Shown: positions 25,108-36,959 of the stretch, piece after piece
How positions within the stretch are numbered: position 1 is the stretch's first letter
Layout: each line of letters begins with the position of its first letter
Source of the DNA: Allium sativum
Lineage: Eukaryota; Streptophyta; Magnoliopsida; Asparagales; Amaryllidaceae
DNA length: 64,000 nucleotides
Assembly: GCA_030737875.1 (NCBI GenBank)
Contig: CM060920.1
Coordinates: 483,196,861-483,260,860 of the forward strand
Reading direction: 5' to 3'
Notes under the pieces: generated by a model
What the model was told of the DNA's origin: nothing
The model's input: only the letters and a program-made list of their open reading frames with translations
Databases searched by the model: none
Translations under genes and position numbers: made by a program

Positions 25108-25734
25108 GGTTGATTAGGGTTAGAAAACATCCTTTTAGTCATTTTTCCAGCCACCATTTCATTTCATAGAACCCTATTAATGGCCTCCAACCTCTAAATC
25201 ACTCCAAACCACTCTAAACTTGAAGAAAAGAGATTAGCAACGACAAATCAAGGCAAATCAACACCAAATCGGGATTAGAGCTGCTACAACACCTTGTTAT
25301 CTTCACCAAGTCAGAGATTTATTTCGGATCTTGTTTTATTTGGGGCTAAGGTGAGTGATTAGCTTGCTTTTTGCACTAATTATGGTTATTCAGGGTGATT
25401 AGTGCTAATTAGCGTTTTTAAACGAAAATAAATTCTGGAAAAATGTTTATAAATTCATAAATAATGTTTTAGACCTCTGATGTGAGTTTGGGTTAATTTG
25501 GTTAAGCTTTGCTAATCGTACCATTAGTTATGCTCACATATGTTTAAGGGAAAAACATGGGGTTTTGGGCATATTTGATCCATTTTACCATGTTATATTG
25601 TTGTTTTGGTGTTTGAGGTCACTTGTATGTGTTGCTATGACTCTATGACATGCTTTGTGATTGATTGCAATAGTTAGAATGGTCAAAAACGTCGTCGAGT
25701 GGCGTAAACAGTCGCTGGAAAAGTCAGTGCAGGA

Positions 25735-26165
25735 AATCGGATCGGATCGCCCCCTACCCGATCCGAACCGCCCATTTCCCTTCACCACGAACCGAACCGA
25801 TCGTTATAGCGAAGCAAGCTGCGCCACGAGCTGAAGGATCCGAACCGATCCGAGAAGTCGCGATTCAAGACTTGGTGATTGAAGACTCCGACCCGACCCG
25901 CCTGGAGTGATAACGACACGATCCGATCTGATCACCTTGAGGACAACGAATCAAAGACTTGGAGGAGGGCGAGGCGCTTGGGACTATGACCAGGAGGTGT
26001 GACCCGAACCGTTGCGTGGTGTAGAACCCGATCCGATCCGGGTGGGACTGGAGGCCACGAACCGATGGTGCACTCCGATCCGATCCGAGGTAGCAGTCAC
26101 GAACCGAGACGATGAAGACCACGATCCCAATGATGATGAAAGGGATCCGAACCGATCCAATGGAG
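25735..26165 (+). repeat. CpG-rich degenerate CCGAACCGATCCGA cluster in R5 LTR
   Basis: At least a dozen degenerate copies of CCGAACC, GATCCGA and CGATCCG lie in about 430 bp. The block is much more CpG-rich than the rest of the window. It may be a regulatory repeat or a methylation target. The copy in the 3' LTR is at 32975-33405. Confidence 0.6.
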
Positions 26166-26734
26166 GTCCATAACCCGAAATGCAAAGGTAGTCCAAGTGG
26201 AAGTTCGAGCTCAGGATCCAGACGGGAACCAATGAGTTCACTTCGTGATTGGACTTTGCTGCGGGACGTGTGCTAAGGAGTTGTCGATGTCTATGACTTT
26301 GGATCACTAGGTGTTGGAGGTAGAGAGACAAACTCGGGCTTTGGATATGGTGCGACTAGGGAGCTACCTACCAATGGAGTGGGGTCATGGAAACGTTGGG
26401 CGTGATCCCATAGGTATGGCGTTGGTGGTAGTAGGAATGTGCATAGTCGTACAAAGTCGAGTTCTGTCGTTTGAGTAAAGTGCTCTAGTGATCGAAGAAG
26501 TGGATGTCGTATGCTTTACGCACTGAGTGAGAGATGCAAGGATGGTTGCTATGCTTGATTGCTTGACACACACATCCCCACCCCCGTATACGTATATTAT
26601 GTGTTTGTGACATCATAGAGTGTTGTACCGTGTAGTACTAACTCTTTGGTTGCAGGTCCAGGTTCAGGTATGACTTAGTATACCTGTTATTATTCTTTTT
26701 ATGCTTGCTACCACTCATACCAGACTGATGTCTG

Positions 26735-26770
26735 ACCCAGAGTTTTATGTTTCTTCTTATTACTCTGGGT
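26735..26770 (+). other. R5 LTR stem-loop (ACCCAGAGT/ACTCTGGGT)
   Basis: Perfect 9-bp arms with an 18-nt loop sit in the same context (CTGACC before, GGTGC after) as the GAGTTTA stem of R1 and R6. The 3' LTR copy is at 33975-34010. Confidence 0.65.
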
Positions 26771-27210
26771 GCTCACACGAGCAGACTAGAGACAGGGATA
26801 GCTGGTAGTGCGCTTGGTAGATGGACTGAAGACGAGCAGGAGGCTCCACGTATAATATATAGTTATTCTCCCTGTGTCGTGATCGGTATCTACTTTGGGC
26901 ATTAGTAGCATACTTATTTTGCTTATCTTAGAGACAGTATTTTGAAGTTGTAATAAGCTGTATTTGATATTTCCGCTACTCTGATGATGTTAGTTCAAGT
27001 TTTCAGCTTATGCACTGTCTCATCTGTTTTATGTCAAGTATATGTTGGCTATTATATTTTATTCCATGCGCTGTGAGACATATTACAGGTTCTTTATTTG
27101 GTTCCTCTTCTTTCTTTCTCTTTTTTGGCGACCGTCCCATGCCAATTGGACATGTGTACAGCGCACAATTGGAGTAAAACGTCGGTTGGTGCGGGGCGGG
27201 CCGTCACACT

Positions 27211-27222
27211 TGGTATCAGAGC
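27211..27222 (+). other. R5 primer-binding site (initiator tRNA-Met type)
   Basis: TGGTATCAGAGC begins two bases after the LTR end at 27208. A perfect hairpin CTAGGT/ACCTAG (27224-27245) follows at once, where the non-coding elements carry their post-PBS hairpins. Confidence 0.95.
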
Positions 27223-27419
27223 TCTAGGTTGCGTAATTCACCTAGGGAAAGACACTAGGGAGAGATAGTACGTATATGAGAGCGCGTATTTGTGATTATT
27301 TTGGTTTTCAAAAGCTATATCTATATATAGTATTAGTATGTTTAAGAGAGAAGTCGCATTGCACTGCACTGGCACCACTATGGGGATGGTTAATCGTTTT
27401 CTCTTTAACAGATTTGACG

Positions 27420-30400
27420 ATGAGCCGAGGAAGAGGTGCTGGTAGAGGGGCCAATAATAGGAATCCCCCTGACATGAGGGCTATGTTTACCAACCTCATG
27501 AGAGAGATGCTTGTGGATATTCAGAGGGAGGCTCCTAATGTTGCCAATGCTGGAGGTGCAGCGGTGCAAGCGCCTAGGGTCGATTTCGCCAAGCTGAGTA
27601 AGGATTACACTAATCTTGGTGGAAAGCCGTTTCACGGAACAGAGTCGGCCATGGATGTTCAAGATTGGTTGGATAGCTGTGATTGGATCTTCGATGACTT
27701 GGGTATTGAGGATGCGATGAAGAGAAGGCTAGCGTCTCGTCAGCTGCAAGGACGAGCGATGAATTGGTGGAATGCTATTAGGGCAGCCACACCAGAAGAT
27801 CAAGTTACTTGGGATCAGTTTAAAGCTCGCTTTAGCGACAAGTATATCCCAGCTGCCCAGAAGTCGGAATTGTTTAGGAAGTTCTTGGAGCTTAAGCAGA
27901 ATGGGAGGGCAGTATCGGGTTATGTTGCTGAGTTCGACACTTTGTCAAAGTATGGGTTATCTCTAATTGATACTCCCGAAAAGAAAAATGAGAGGTTCAT
28001 CACTGGTTTGGATGAATACTTAGGGGAGAGGCTAATTAATCACATCGATGAGACGTTTGAGTCGATCGTGGGAAAAGCTTTGAGGTCAGAAAGTCTTTAC
28101 CCTAAGCCGAAGACTGGGGTTGTTACTGCATCTGCTGAAGAGCCAAAGCCGCAAGCAAGCGGTGGAGGCAAGAATAACCCTCAGAATAAGAGGAAGCAGA
28201 ACCAAGCTAAGGATGGCCAGAAGAAAAGCAGGAAAGAAGTCGAGTGCTTCAAATGTGGAAAGAAGGGCCATTATGCAAGGGAATGTAGGGCCAAGGCAGT
28301 GGGAAAGAAGTGCTTTAACTGTGGCCAGGAGGGACATTTTAAGGATAAGTGCCCGCAACCTCTGAAGGAGAATCAGATTGTGAAAGCATATGCCATCAAT
28401 GCTGTTCCTTCTTCGTCGAATGCCCCAACTGCGGCGGAGAAAGGAAAGGGAGTCGTCATTCAAGGTATGCTTTTCATTTATGATCTTCCTGTTAGAGTTT
28501 TGTTCGATACCGGGGCTTCCCATTCCTTCATATCTAGTGACCTGGTGGATAGGTTGGGATTGGAACCCGAGTTAGTCGATAGACCATTAGCTGTGACGAA
28601 CCCGATTGGTGGTTCAACAAACCTCAGTATGATCTGTCGTAATGTGGTTTTATCGAGTCATGGATGTATGTTTGTTTGTGATTGCTTTGTTTTGGGCTTT
28701 ACTGGGTATGGCATTATTTTGGGGGTCGATTGGCTCCAAAGATACGGGGTGGTGGTAGACTGTGAGGGCTTTTTGGTGACAGTTAGGGCGGATGATGGGT
28801 GGAGGGTAGTGTTTGGTAATCTACCCTGTGATGGGGTAATGGCTAGTTTTGTAAATTCCCTCGACATCCCGCATGATGAGTTATCAGGTTTGCCCGTGGT
28901 TGGCCAGTACCCGGACATCTTCGAGGAAGTGACCGGACTTCCACCACACCGAGAGATTGAGTTTCGTATTGATTTAGTGAAAGATGCCAGACCTATAGTG
29001 ATGCCACTTCGTCGTATGGCACCACGAGAACAGCGAGAGCTCGAGGTGCAAGTTAGCGATCTTATGAAGAAGGGATTTATTAGAAGGAGTGTTTCCGAGT
29101 GGGGAGCACCAGTTGTGTTTGCTACTAAGGCATATGGTTCCCTTCGATTGTGTGTGGACTATCGCGAGTTAAATAAGGTGACGAGGAAGAATAAGTATCC
29201 TCTACCACGGATAGATGATTTGTTTGATCAACTGGAAGGAGCTAGAGTGTTCTCCCAGTTGGACCTCGCGACAGGATTTCATCAGCTCCGTGTAGCAGCT
29301 GATAGTATAGCTAAAACGGCATTTAGGACGCCGTCTGGGTTCTATGAGTGGTTGGTCATGCCATTCGGGTTGACCAATGCACCAGCATACTTCGTGGATC
29401 TTATGAATAGAGTATTCAGAGACCAACTGAATAAGTTTGTTCTTGTGTTCGTAGACGATATCCTTGTTTACTCGAGGACAGAAGAGGAACACAAGGAGCA
29501 TTTGAGAATTGTGTTGGAGGTGTTGAGAAGACACCAATTGAAAGCGAAGTTCTCTAAGTGTCACTTCTGGAGGAGAGAAGTGAGATTCTTGGGCCATGTT
29601 GTTTCAGAGAATGGTATTGCCGTGGACCCTGCAAAGGTGGCTACGGTACAAGATTGGTCTACGCCCAAGAATGCAAAAGACGTAAGAAGTTTCTTGGGGT
29701 TAGCTGGATATTATCGTAAGTTTATCAAAGACTTCTCCAAGACAGCGGCACCGTTGACTCGGTTGACTAAGAAGAATCAAGCCTTCGTTTGGGACGGAGG
29801 GTGTGAAAATGCATTCAAGAGTCTAAAGGAAAAGTTGACGCGTGCGCCAGTGTTGGTCATTCCCAAGGGAAATGAAGAGATGACGGTATACACGGATGCT
29901 TGTGGTACCGGACTGGGTGCGGTATTGATGCAAGGAGGTAGGGTTGTAGCTTATGCTAGTCGACAGCTAAAGCCACATGAGAAGAAGTATCCTACCCATG
30001 ATTTGGAATTAGCAGCGATTGTATTTGCGCTGAAGATGTGGAGACATTACCTCTTGGGAGAAAGATTTGAGCTGTTTACCGATCATAAATCGTTAAAGTA
30101 TCTCTTCTCTCAGAAAGATCTAAATCTCCGTCAGCAGAGATGGTTAGAGTTCTTGGCTTCGTATGATTTTGATATCGCGTATACACCTGGGAAGGGTAAT
30201 GCGGTAGCCGATGCCTTGAGTAGGAGACATGCCAGCTTAGGGGCAATGTTTCTTGAATGGAAGCAGCTGGAGTATATCGCGGGGTTTGATTTCAGACCAA
30301 GGTGCGAATTGGATCCAGTTATGCTATCTAGCTTAACGATCAGACCCACTTTGATTGAGAGGATTGGTTCCAGTCAAAGGAACGACCCTAATTTATTGGA

Positions 30401-31796
30401 AGTCATCTCCAAGTTGGAAATGAATGTCGATGGGGAGATGGACAAGTATGGGCTTGATCGAGATGGATGGCTTCGGAAGAATGGAAGGCTAGTGGTGCCC
30501 AACGTGAATGGTTTAAGAGATGAAGTGCTTAGAGAATGTCATCACTCAAAACTGACTATACATCCCGGTGGTAATAAGATGTATAGAGACATGAGACAGA
30601 CTTACTACTGGGAAGGGATGAAAAGAGACGTTGGGAAGTTTATATCCAAATGCATGAATTGCCAGCTAGTTAAAGCCGAGCAGAAGAAGCCTAGTGGGTT
30701 GATGCAACCATTAGAAATTCCCGAATGGAAATGGGAACAAGTTTCGATGGATTTCATCGATGGTTTACCGAGGACCAGATCGGGACATGATAGCATTTGG
30801 GTAATTGTGGATCGACTGACCAAGAGTGCAAGATTTATACCAGTTAAGTCGACCAGAACGGCAGCCAAGTTGGCAGAACTATATATGAAGTGGGTAGTGA
30901 GATTTCATGGAGTACCCAAAGGCATTGTGAGTGACCGAGATCCGTTGTTTACTAGTGGATTTTGGAAGAGCTTACAAGAAGCTTTAGGATCAGAATTACA
31001 TCTCAGTACCGCATATCATCCTCAGACCGACGGTCAGACGGAGAGGGTGAATCGGATATTGGAAGATCTCTTGAGAGCTTGTATATTGGATTTTGGTGGA
31101 TCATGGGATGACCATTTGCATCTAGTGGAGTTTGCTTATAATAATAGCTACCAATCCAGTATCGGTATGGCTCCATATGAAGCTTTGTACGGGAGACCGT
31201 GCAATTCACCATCATGTTGGATAGAGACTGGCGAGAAGTTTGTGCTTGGACCAGATGTGGTGAGAGAAACTTCCGATAAGATCAAGATCATTCGGCAACG
31301 AATGAAAGCTGCTCAGGATAGGCAGAAAAGCTATGCTGATAAGAGGAGAAGAGACTTGAAATTCTCCGTTGGTGACTTGGTGTTTGTCAAGATCTCTCCG
31401 TTGAAAAGCGTGATACGATTTGGCAGGAGAGGCAAGTTGGCACCAAGGTTTGTGGGTCCTTTCCAAGTTCTCGAGGAAGTTGGGAATTTGGCATATAGAG
31501 TTGGCTTACCAGAGAAAATGGCAGGAGTTCACAATGTGTTTCATGTTTCCCAACTAAGGAAGTTCGTTCACGACTCAAATATGACTATTTCACCTGATCA
31601 GTTAGAGGACTTCGAAGTAGAACCTGAGGCGGTTGAGAACCGCAAGCCGATTCGTATTGTGGGGCATGATACGAAACAACTTCGAAGAAAGTCGGTGAAG
31701 CTAGTCAAAGTTCAGTGGGGCGAGGACGAAAATGATTGTGCTTGGGAGACGGAGGAGAGCATCAGAAAGGCTCATCCAGAACTCTTTGCCTGGTAA
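27420..31796 (+). CDS. gag-pol: R5 Gag-Pol polyprotein (intact Ty3/gypsy chromovirus)
   Basis: The frame is open from 27276 (1506 codons); I prefer the ATG at 27420 (residue 49), right after the predicted acceptor, giving about 1458 aa. Numbering from 27276: Gag about 100-265; two CCHC zinc knuckles (C324, C327, H332, C337; C346, C349, H354, C359); aspartic protease DTGAS at 411; RT with D663 and the FVDD pair D727/D728; RNase H D874, E911, D936, D979; integrase zinc region H1090/H1096/C1126/C1129 and catalytic D1159, D1220, E1256 (D-X60-D-X35-E); GPF at 1394-1396; C-terminal chromodomain-like block about 1459-1506 (LVKVQW, WETEE). All key residues are present with no stop or frameshift between gag and pol. 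The chromodomain of this group directs integration toward particular chromatin. Confidence 0.96.
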   Translation: MSRGRGAGRGANNRNPPDMRAMFTNLMREMLVDIQREAPNVANAGGAAVQAPRVDFAKLSKDYTNLGGKPFHGTESAMDVQDWLDSCDWIFDDLGIEDAMKRRLASRQLQGRAMNWWNAIRAATPEDQVTWDQFKARFSDKYIPAAQKSELFRKFLELKQNGRAVSGYVAEFDTLSKYGLSLIDTPEKKNERFITGLDEYLGERLINHIDETFESIVGKALRSESLYPKPKTGVVTASAEEPKPQASGGGKNNPQNKRKQNQAKDGQKKSRKEVECFKCGKKGHYARECRAKAVGKKCFNCGQEGHFKDKCPQPLKENQIVKAYAINAVPSSSNAPTAAEKGKGVVIQGMLFIYDLPVRVLFDTGASHSFISSDLVDRLGLEPELVDRPLAVTNPIGGSTNLSMICRNVVLSSHGCMFVCDCFVLGFTGYGIILGVDWLQRYGVVVDCEGFLVTVRADDGWRVVFGNLPCDGVMASFVNSLDIPHDELSGLPVVGQYPDIFEEVTGLPPHREIEFRIDLVKDARPIVMPLRRMAPREQRELEVQVSDLMKKGFIRRSVSEWGAPVVFATKAYGSLRLCVDYRELNKVTRKNKYPLPRIDDLFDQLEGARVFSQLDLATGFHQLRVAADSIAKTAFRTPSGFYEWLVMPFGLTNAPAYFVDLMNRVFRDQLNKFVLVFVDDILVYSRTEEEHKEHLRIVLEVLRRHQLKAKFSKCHFWRREVRFLGHVVSENGIAVDPAKVATVQDWSTPKNAKDVRSFLGLAGYYRKFIKDFSKTAAPLTRLTKKNQAFVWDGGCENAFKSLKEKLTRAPVLVIPKGNEEMTVYTDACGTGLGAVLMQGGRVVAYASRQLKPHEKKYPTHDLELAAIVFALKMWRHYLLGERFELFTDHKSLKYLFSQKDLNLRQQRWLEFLASYDFDIAYTPGKGNAVADALSRRHASLGAMFLEWKQLEYIAGFDFRPRCELDPVMLSSLTIRPTLIERIGSSQRNDPNLLEVISKLEMNVDGEMDKYGLDRDGWLRKNGRLVVPNVNGLRDEVLRECHHSKLTIHPGGNKMYRDMRQTYYWEGMKRDVGKFISKCMNCQLVKAEQKKPSGLMQPLEIPEWKWEQVSMDFIDGLPRTRSGHDSIWVIVDRLTKSARFIPVKSTRTAAKLAELYMKWVVRFHGVPKGIVSDRDPLFTSGFWKSLQEALGSELHLSTAYHPQTDGQTERVNRILEDLLRACILDFGGSWDDHLHLVEFAYNNSYQSSIGMAPYEALYGRPCNSPSCWIETGEKFVLGPDVVRETSDKIKIIRQRMKAAQDRQKSYADKRRRDLKFSVGDLVFVKISPLKSVIRFGRRGKLAPRFVGPFQVLEEVGNLAYRVGLPEKMAGVHNVFHVSQLRKFVHDSNMTISPDQLEDFEVEPEAVENRKPIRIVGHDTKQLRRKSVKLVKVQWGEDENDCAWETEESIRKAHPELFAW

Positions 31797-31941
31797 GATT
31801 TACTTTGCGATTTAGTTATTCCGCATGCTAGGATAGACTTGTTTTGCTTGTTTTGCATGTTTGATGGTTGTTTTATGATTGATAGGCATGCGGGACCCTT
31901 GTGTGTGTTTTGATTAGGGAATTTCGGGGGCGAAATTTCTT

Positions 31942-31954
31942 AAGGGGGGAAGAG
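31942..31954 (+). other. R5 polypurine tract
   Basis: AAGGGGGGAAGAG is an unbroken 13-base purine run that abuts the 3' LTR start at 31955. Confidence 0.9.
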
Positions 31955-34448
31955 TGTAACGACCCGTGTTCTACACATCGTAGGATTGTAGAATATTTAT
32001 TTCTTTCCCGTGTGAAGTCGTATGGTCATATAACTTTGGGAAACGTTTATTTGAGTCATTTCCCCTGTTCATGATTTTTGTCGATTTTTAAATTACCATT
32101 TTGCCCCTAGTTGGTACTGTTTTGGCCATAACTTTTGATAGGGAAGGAATTTTGACCTGAAACCACTTCCATTAGATTCGTTTGATGGTTTCTCTTTCCG
32201 CAGAGTGGTCATAATAGCCAAACGGACTTACCGTTTGGGAGATATGGCTGAAACAAGGTTTGGAGGGTGAAAAACTGCATAATTGGGCTAAACCGGGTAG
32301 TTAGCAATTGGGCCCATAAGGGGATTTCGGGATTGGGGCTGTATAAGGGTTGATTAGGGTTAGAAAACATCCTTTTAGTCATTTTTCCAGCCACCATTTC
32401 ATTTCATAGAACCCTATTAATGGCCTCCAACCTCTAAATCACTCCAAACCACTCTAAACTTGAAGAAAAGAGATTAGCAACGACAAATCAAGGCAAATCA
32501 ACACCAAATCGGGATTAGAGCTGCTACAACACCTTGTTATCTTCACCAAGTCAGAGATTTATTTCGGATCTTGTTTTATTTGGGGCTAAGGTGAGTGATT
32601 AGCTTGCTTTTTGCACTAATTATGGTTATTCAGGGTGATTAGTGCTAATTAGCGTTTTTAAACGAAAATAAATTCTGGAAAAATGTTTATAAATTCATAA
32701 ATAATGTTTTAGACCTCTGATGTGAGTTTGGGTTAATTTGGTTAAGCTTTGCTAATCGTACCATTAGTTATGCTCACATATGTTTAAGGGAAAAACATGG
32801 GGTTTTGGGCATATTTGATCCATTTTACCATGTTATATTGTTGTTTTGGTGTTTGAGGTCACTTGTATGTGTTGCTATGACTCTATGACATGCTTTGTGA
32901 TTGATTGCAATAGTTAGAATGGTCAAAAACGTCGTCGAGTGGCGTAAACAGTCGCTGGAAAAGTCAGTGCAGGAAATCGGATCGGATCGCCCCCTACCCG
33001 ATCCGAACCGCCCATTTCCCTTCACCACGAACCGAACCGATCGTTATAGCGAAGCAAGCTGCGCCACGAGCTGAAGGATCCGAACCGATCCGAGAAGTCG
33101 CGATTCAAGACTTGGTGATTGAAGACTCCGACCCGACCCGCCTGGAGTGATAACGACACGATCCGATCTGATCACCTTGAGGACAACGAATCAAAGACTT
33201 GGAGGAGGGCGAGGCGCTTGGGACTATGACCAGGAGGTGTGACCCGAACCGTTGCGTGGTGTAGAACCCGATCCGATCCGGGTGGGACTGGAGGCCACGA
33301 ACCGATGGTGCACTCCGATCCGATCCGAGGTAGCAGTCACGAACCGAGACGATGAAGACCACGATCCCAATGATGATGAAAGGGATCCGAACCGATCCAA
33401 TGGAGGTCCATAACCCGAAATGCAAAGGTAGTCCAAGTGGAAGTTCGAGCTCAGGATCCAGACGGGAACCAATGAGTTCACTTCGTGATTGGACTTTGCT
33501 GCGGGACGTGTGCTAAGGAGTTGTCGATGTCTATGACTTTGGATCACTAGGTGTTGGAGGTAGAGAGACAAACTCGGGCTTTGGATATGGTGCGACTAGG
33601 GAGCTACCTACCAATGGAGTGGGGTCATGGAAACGTTGGGCGTGATCCCATAGGTATGGCGTTGGTGGTAGTAGGAATGTGCATAGTCGTACAAAGTCGA
33701 GTTCTGTCGTTTGAGTAAAGTGCTCTAGTGATCGAAGAAGTGGATGTCGTATGCTTTACGCACTGAGTGAGAGATGCAAGGATGGTTGCTATGCTTGATT
33801 GCTTGACACACACATCCCCACCCCCGTATACGTATATTATGTGTTTGTGACATCATAGAGTGTTGTACCGTGTAGTACTAACTCTTTGGTTGCAGGTCCA
33901 GGTTCAGGTATGACTTAGTATACCTGTTATTATTCTTTTTATGCTTGCTACCACTCATACCAGACTGATGTCTGACCCAGAGTTTTATGTTTCTTCTTAT
34001 TACTCTGGGTGCTCACACGAGCAGACTAGAGACAGGGATAGCTGGTAGTGCGCTTGGTAGATGGACTGAAGACGAGCAGGAGGCTCCACGTATAATATAT
34101 AGTTATTCTCCCTGTGTCGTGATCGGTATCTACTTTGGGCATTAGTAGCATACTTATTTTGCTTATCTTAGAGACAGTATTTTGAAGTTGTAATAAGCTG
34201 TATTTGATATTTCCGCTACTCTGATGATGTTAGTTCAAGTTTTTAGCTTATGCACTGTCTCATCTGTTTTATGTCAAGTATATGTTGGCTATTATATTTT
34301 ATTCCATGCGCTGTGAGACATATTACAGGTTCTTTATTTGGTTCCTCTTCTTTCTTTCTCTTCTTTGGCGACCGTCCCATGCCAATTGGACATGTGTACA
34401 GCGCACAATTGGAGTAAAACGTCGGTTGGTGCGGGGCGGGCCGTCACA
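31955..34448 (+). repeat. R5 3' LTR (2494 bp)
   Basis: It is a copy of 24715-27208 at a constant 7240-bp offset with three substitutions found and no indel. Confidence 0.97.
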
Positions 34449-35423
34449 ATGTGTGTCCGACATGTATTCTGTGCTGAATTCGTTGATCTCTACTAAATAT
34501 ACATCTGGTTGGCAGCGGAGAATTTATTCTCTTGCTTAACGCCCTTCTCTGAGACGTACGAGCTCAGAGGTTGTTAATCGGTAGACATCAGTGGTACGAT
34601 ATGGATTGATAGCGTGGCATGCAATGATGCAAATGATCAAGGCTTTTGTTGAAAAGGAGAGTCTTATGGTTGATGATCAAAGTATATCATAGCCTTGTGT
34701 ATGGCATTAGTTCGAGAGCCTCACACCTCGGAATGATTTAAAAACGGGATAAGGGAACCTAAGGAGGACATGATGTTTCTTTCTAGTTATGGGTGGCGTC
34801 AGCGTTTTACTAGCCCTAACATTGTTGATTATTATACCTTTGTGGATGTTGGAATGTGAGGCGCCTCGATTATATCGGTCTCTACACAGCCGATGGATAG
34901 GTCTGATAGGACCGGGAAACGTGTGTTCAAGAATTGCCAATCCACTAACGTAAGTGTGGACTGGCCTCGGAGGATCCAAGGGCTACCCAGAGTGTGCGGT
35001 CATGGGGAATTTGCTAGAGTGTCTCGAAGCCGTCGAGGAGTACATCCCTTGCCTCGACTCATGATGGAATACAAATTTCCTATACGAAATCATGGATTTG
35101 ATTGTAACTTATATATGGCGACATAGTAGATGGTAGCTATGCCGTCTAGGATTGATATTTATGATTAAAATTTCTTTTGAAACATATATGCACTAGTAAT
35201 AATATCAGATGATTTTGCCTTACGCGTATGAAGCATATTTTGGCCAGTATAAGGTAAAACTCTATCCTCCGTTTTGCGTTGCATTGTATGATGGAACTTG
35301 AGTTTTATAACGGCTTCATTTTTATAAAAAGCATTGCGTTGTTCAAAAGATTTACTTTATTTCATGCACTAGAAATCACTGGAGTAAACCAATTCCACGA
35401 AAGGGGCATGGTCCAATGATTTG
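34449..35423 (+). repeat. R4 5' LTR, part 2
   Basis: After the R5 target duplication (34449-34453) the R4 LTR resumes and follows 47575-48543 closely. It is cut at 35424 by R6 within GGTCCAATGATTTG; the 3' LTR continues that point as ATTTGCCTTGTTATT. The expected R6 target duplication is ATTTG (35419-35423). A frame at 34893-35126 stays open here and at 47892-48179 because the DNA is homologous, with no known domain. Confidence 0.88.
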
Positions 35424-36304
35424 TGTAACAACCCGGAAAATGCGAGCCAATTTAAAAATTTTATTTTGGCAATTTTAGCGAATTTTGAATATTTAAAATA
35501 AATTATTTTAAATAATATCGACAAGAAATTTAATTTGAATAGAATTCGAATGTATATATTTATATACGTCGTCGTTAGAATATAAATATTTATTTATAAT
35601 TATAAAAGGAATTGAAAATGGCGCGGTTGTTCGATAATTCGATTTCAAACTACAAATGAATGTACAGGATTCAAAATAAATCGGATTTTAGCGAAACCAA
35701 AAATATTAGAATCTAATTGAGAATATCTTTTCAACGAATCCGAAAAATCGAAATTTCATAGCGGGAATCAAAAGTTATGTCCAAATGAATTTTTAGAATA
35801 GTCGCTATGGAATTTCAGCCCTTAAAAATAGCCATTTTGCAAATGACCTCGGATTTCGATGAAACCACTTTTGTTGGATCCGTGATGTCAAGTTATTGCT
35901 AGGTTTCAAATTTCATAAATTTTCGAAACAATATGTGGGCGGGGCGAAGGAAAACGCGTTTGACCAGTTTTAGTTGATTTTAATTGACTGGAAAATGGCC
36001 ATTTTTCAAATGACCTCGGAATTCGACGAAATTAGTTTTGTTAGGACTGTATCGCCAATACGAAGTTAGAAAATATTTTTCGAGTTAGTATGTGACCCCA
36101 GTAAATCGAAATGCGCGTTCAAGTACAATATATAGAGTTATATGTCGATTTTGACGAAAATTGGTCGCACCGATCGAATCAGCTTACGATACATATCCCA
36201 TTGTGTTCGGAATGGGGGTAATTAGCTATGGACGATAGGCGGTGGGCCTCGTTTTGAGTTCGAATGAAAAAAATTACTTTTTAAAATTAAAATAAATTAA
36301 ATAA

Positions 36305-36312
36305 TATAAAAA
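36305..36312 (+). promoter_or_regulatory. R6 LTR TATA box (TATAAAAA)
   Basis: It lies about 880 bp into the LTR and is followed about 25-35 bp later by TCACCTCTCCTCC, a pyrimidine-rich start-site context. The 3' LTR copy is at 43163-43170. Confidence 0.6.
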
Positions 36313-36959
36313 CCTTTATATATCACCTCTCCTCCCATATCGTTGACTTCCAAATCAGAAACAAAAAAAAAAGAATAGATCGAAGGGACCCCGTCGCCCT
36401 TCCTCGTCGCCGTCACCGGACCCCAACCCTTCGCCGCCCCGCCTCCGATCGGTCCCCTCCTCCTCCTAAGCCTCCGACGAGCCAACGCCACCCCCTCTTC
36501 TCAGTCATAGCCCCCACGAACCCTAGCCCCTAAATCAGACCACCCCGTTGCCGTTAGTAGCCCGCTGCCATCAGTAGCCCCTCCGCCACGTCAGCAGACC
36601 GCCAGCATCCCCTTCCGCCCTCCTCCGACGCAGCTGCAAGCTCCCCTCTTCCCCTCGACGAAGTCTAGATGCGACGACAATGGTTCATGGTCTGGTGGCT
36701 TGTCAGAGGTGCAGTTTCGAGCCCAAATTACTGTTAATTGTTCAACATTTCTAGAGTCAGGATGAAGACGATTAGAAAAGGTATTTTACAGTGTTAAATT
36801 TCAGAATTTTAATTTCAGTTTTAAAAATATGATTATTTTATATGATGCGGCGAAGTAAAGATATGGTGTTAATTTTGAAAAAGATTTGATTTTTGTTTAG
36901 AAGAAAGGTTTAGATGTTTGTTTAAAGAAAATTTTGATTTTTGTTTGCGTAAAGATTAG

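Larger units (their letters stand above)
24715..27208 (+). repeat. R5 5' LTR (2494 bp)
   Basis: It runs from TGTAACGACCCGTG to CCGTCACA. It holds a TATA-like TATAAG (25102-25107) followed by an exon-like leader, a 5' splice site (25351), a CpG-rich repeat cluster (25735-26165) and a 9-bp-arm stem-loop (26735-26770). Open frames on the minus strand occur identically in both LTRs and carry no recognisable domain. Confidence 0.97.
25351..27411 (+). other. R5 predicted leader intron (removes the PBS)
   Basis: The 5' site CTAAG|GTGAGTGA is at 25351. The 3' site is a pyrimidine tract ending TTAACAG at 27411, eight bases before ATGAGCCGAGG, the likely gag start at 27420. The 2061-nt intron would contain most of U5 and the PBS (27211-27222). 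An internal acceptor/donor pair, TTGCAG|GT at 26655 and TTCAG|GTATGA at 26668, could define a 12-nt microexon. This is inferred from motifs only, but R7 has the same arrangement. Confidence 0.55.
24715..34448 (+). mobile_element. R5: complete, very young chromovirus (Tekay/Del-like Ty3/gypsy)
   Basis: It consists of a 9734-bp element with two 2494-bp LTRs (24715-27208, 31955-34448), PBS, one intact Gag-Pol frame, PPT, and a perfect TSD ATGTG (24710-24714, 34449-34453). The paralogous R4 3' LTR shows the empty site at 47568-47582. I found three LTR differences (24854/32094, 27004/34244, 27123/34363) and no length difference, about 0.12%. At an assumed 1.3e-8 substitutions per site per year that is about 50,000 years. 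Gene order protease-RT-RNase H-integrase plus a C-terminal chromodomain-like segment places it in the chromoviruses; the Tekay/Del assignment is by overall resemblance. The sequence shows no inactivating lesion. Confidence 0.97.

Noticed and set aside
25865..26331. Minus-strand frames of 106 and 115 codons, identical again at 33105-33571
   Set aside because: They are duplicated only because both R5 LTRs are near-identical; two overlapping frames, no known domain, Arg/Ser-rich translation of CpG repeats.
27276..27419. Upstream ATG at 27276 as the true gag start
   Set aside because: The first 48 residues look like translated leader, and the predicted 3' splice site at 27411 lies inside them; ATG 27420 fits the family start better.
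29202..29597. Minus-strand 131-codon frame opposite RT
   Set aside because: Shadow of the strongly coding R5 pol frame.
34893..35126. 77-codon frame that aligns in frame with 47892-48179
   Set aside because: The two are the R4 5' and 3' LTRs, so shared openness follows from DNA homology; premature differences and no domain. It may deserve a synonymous-rate test.
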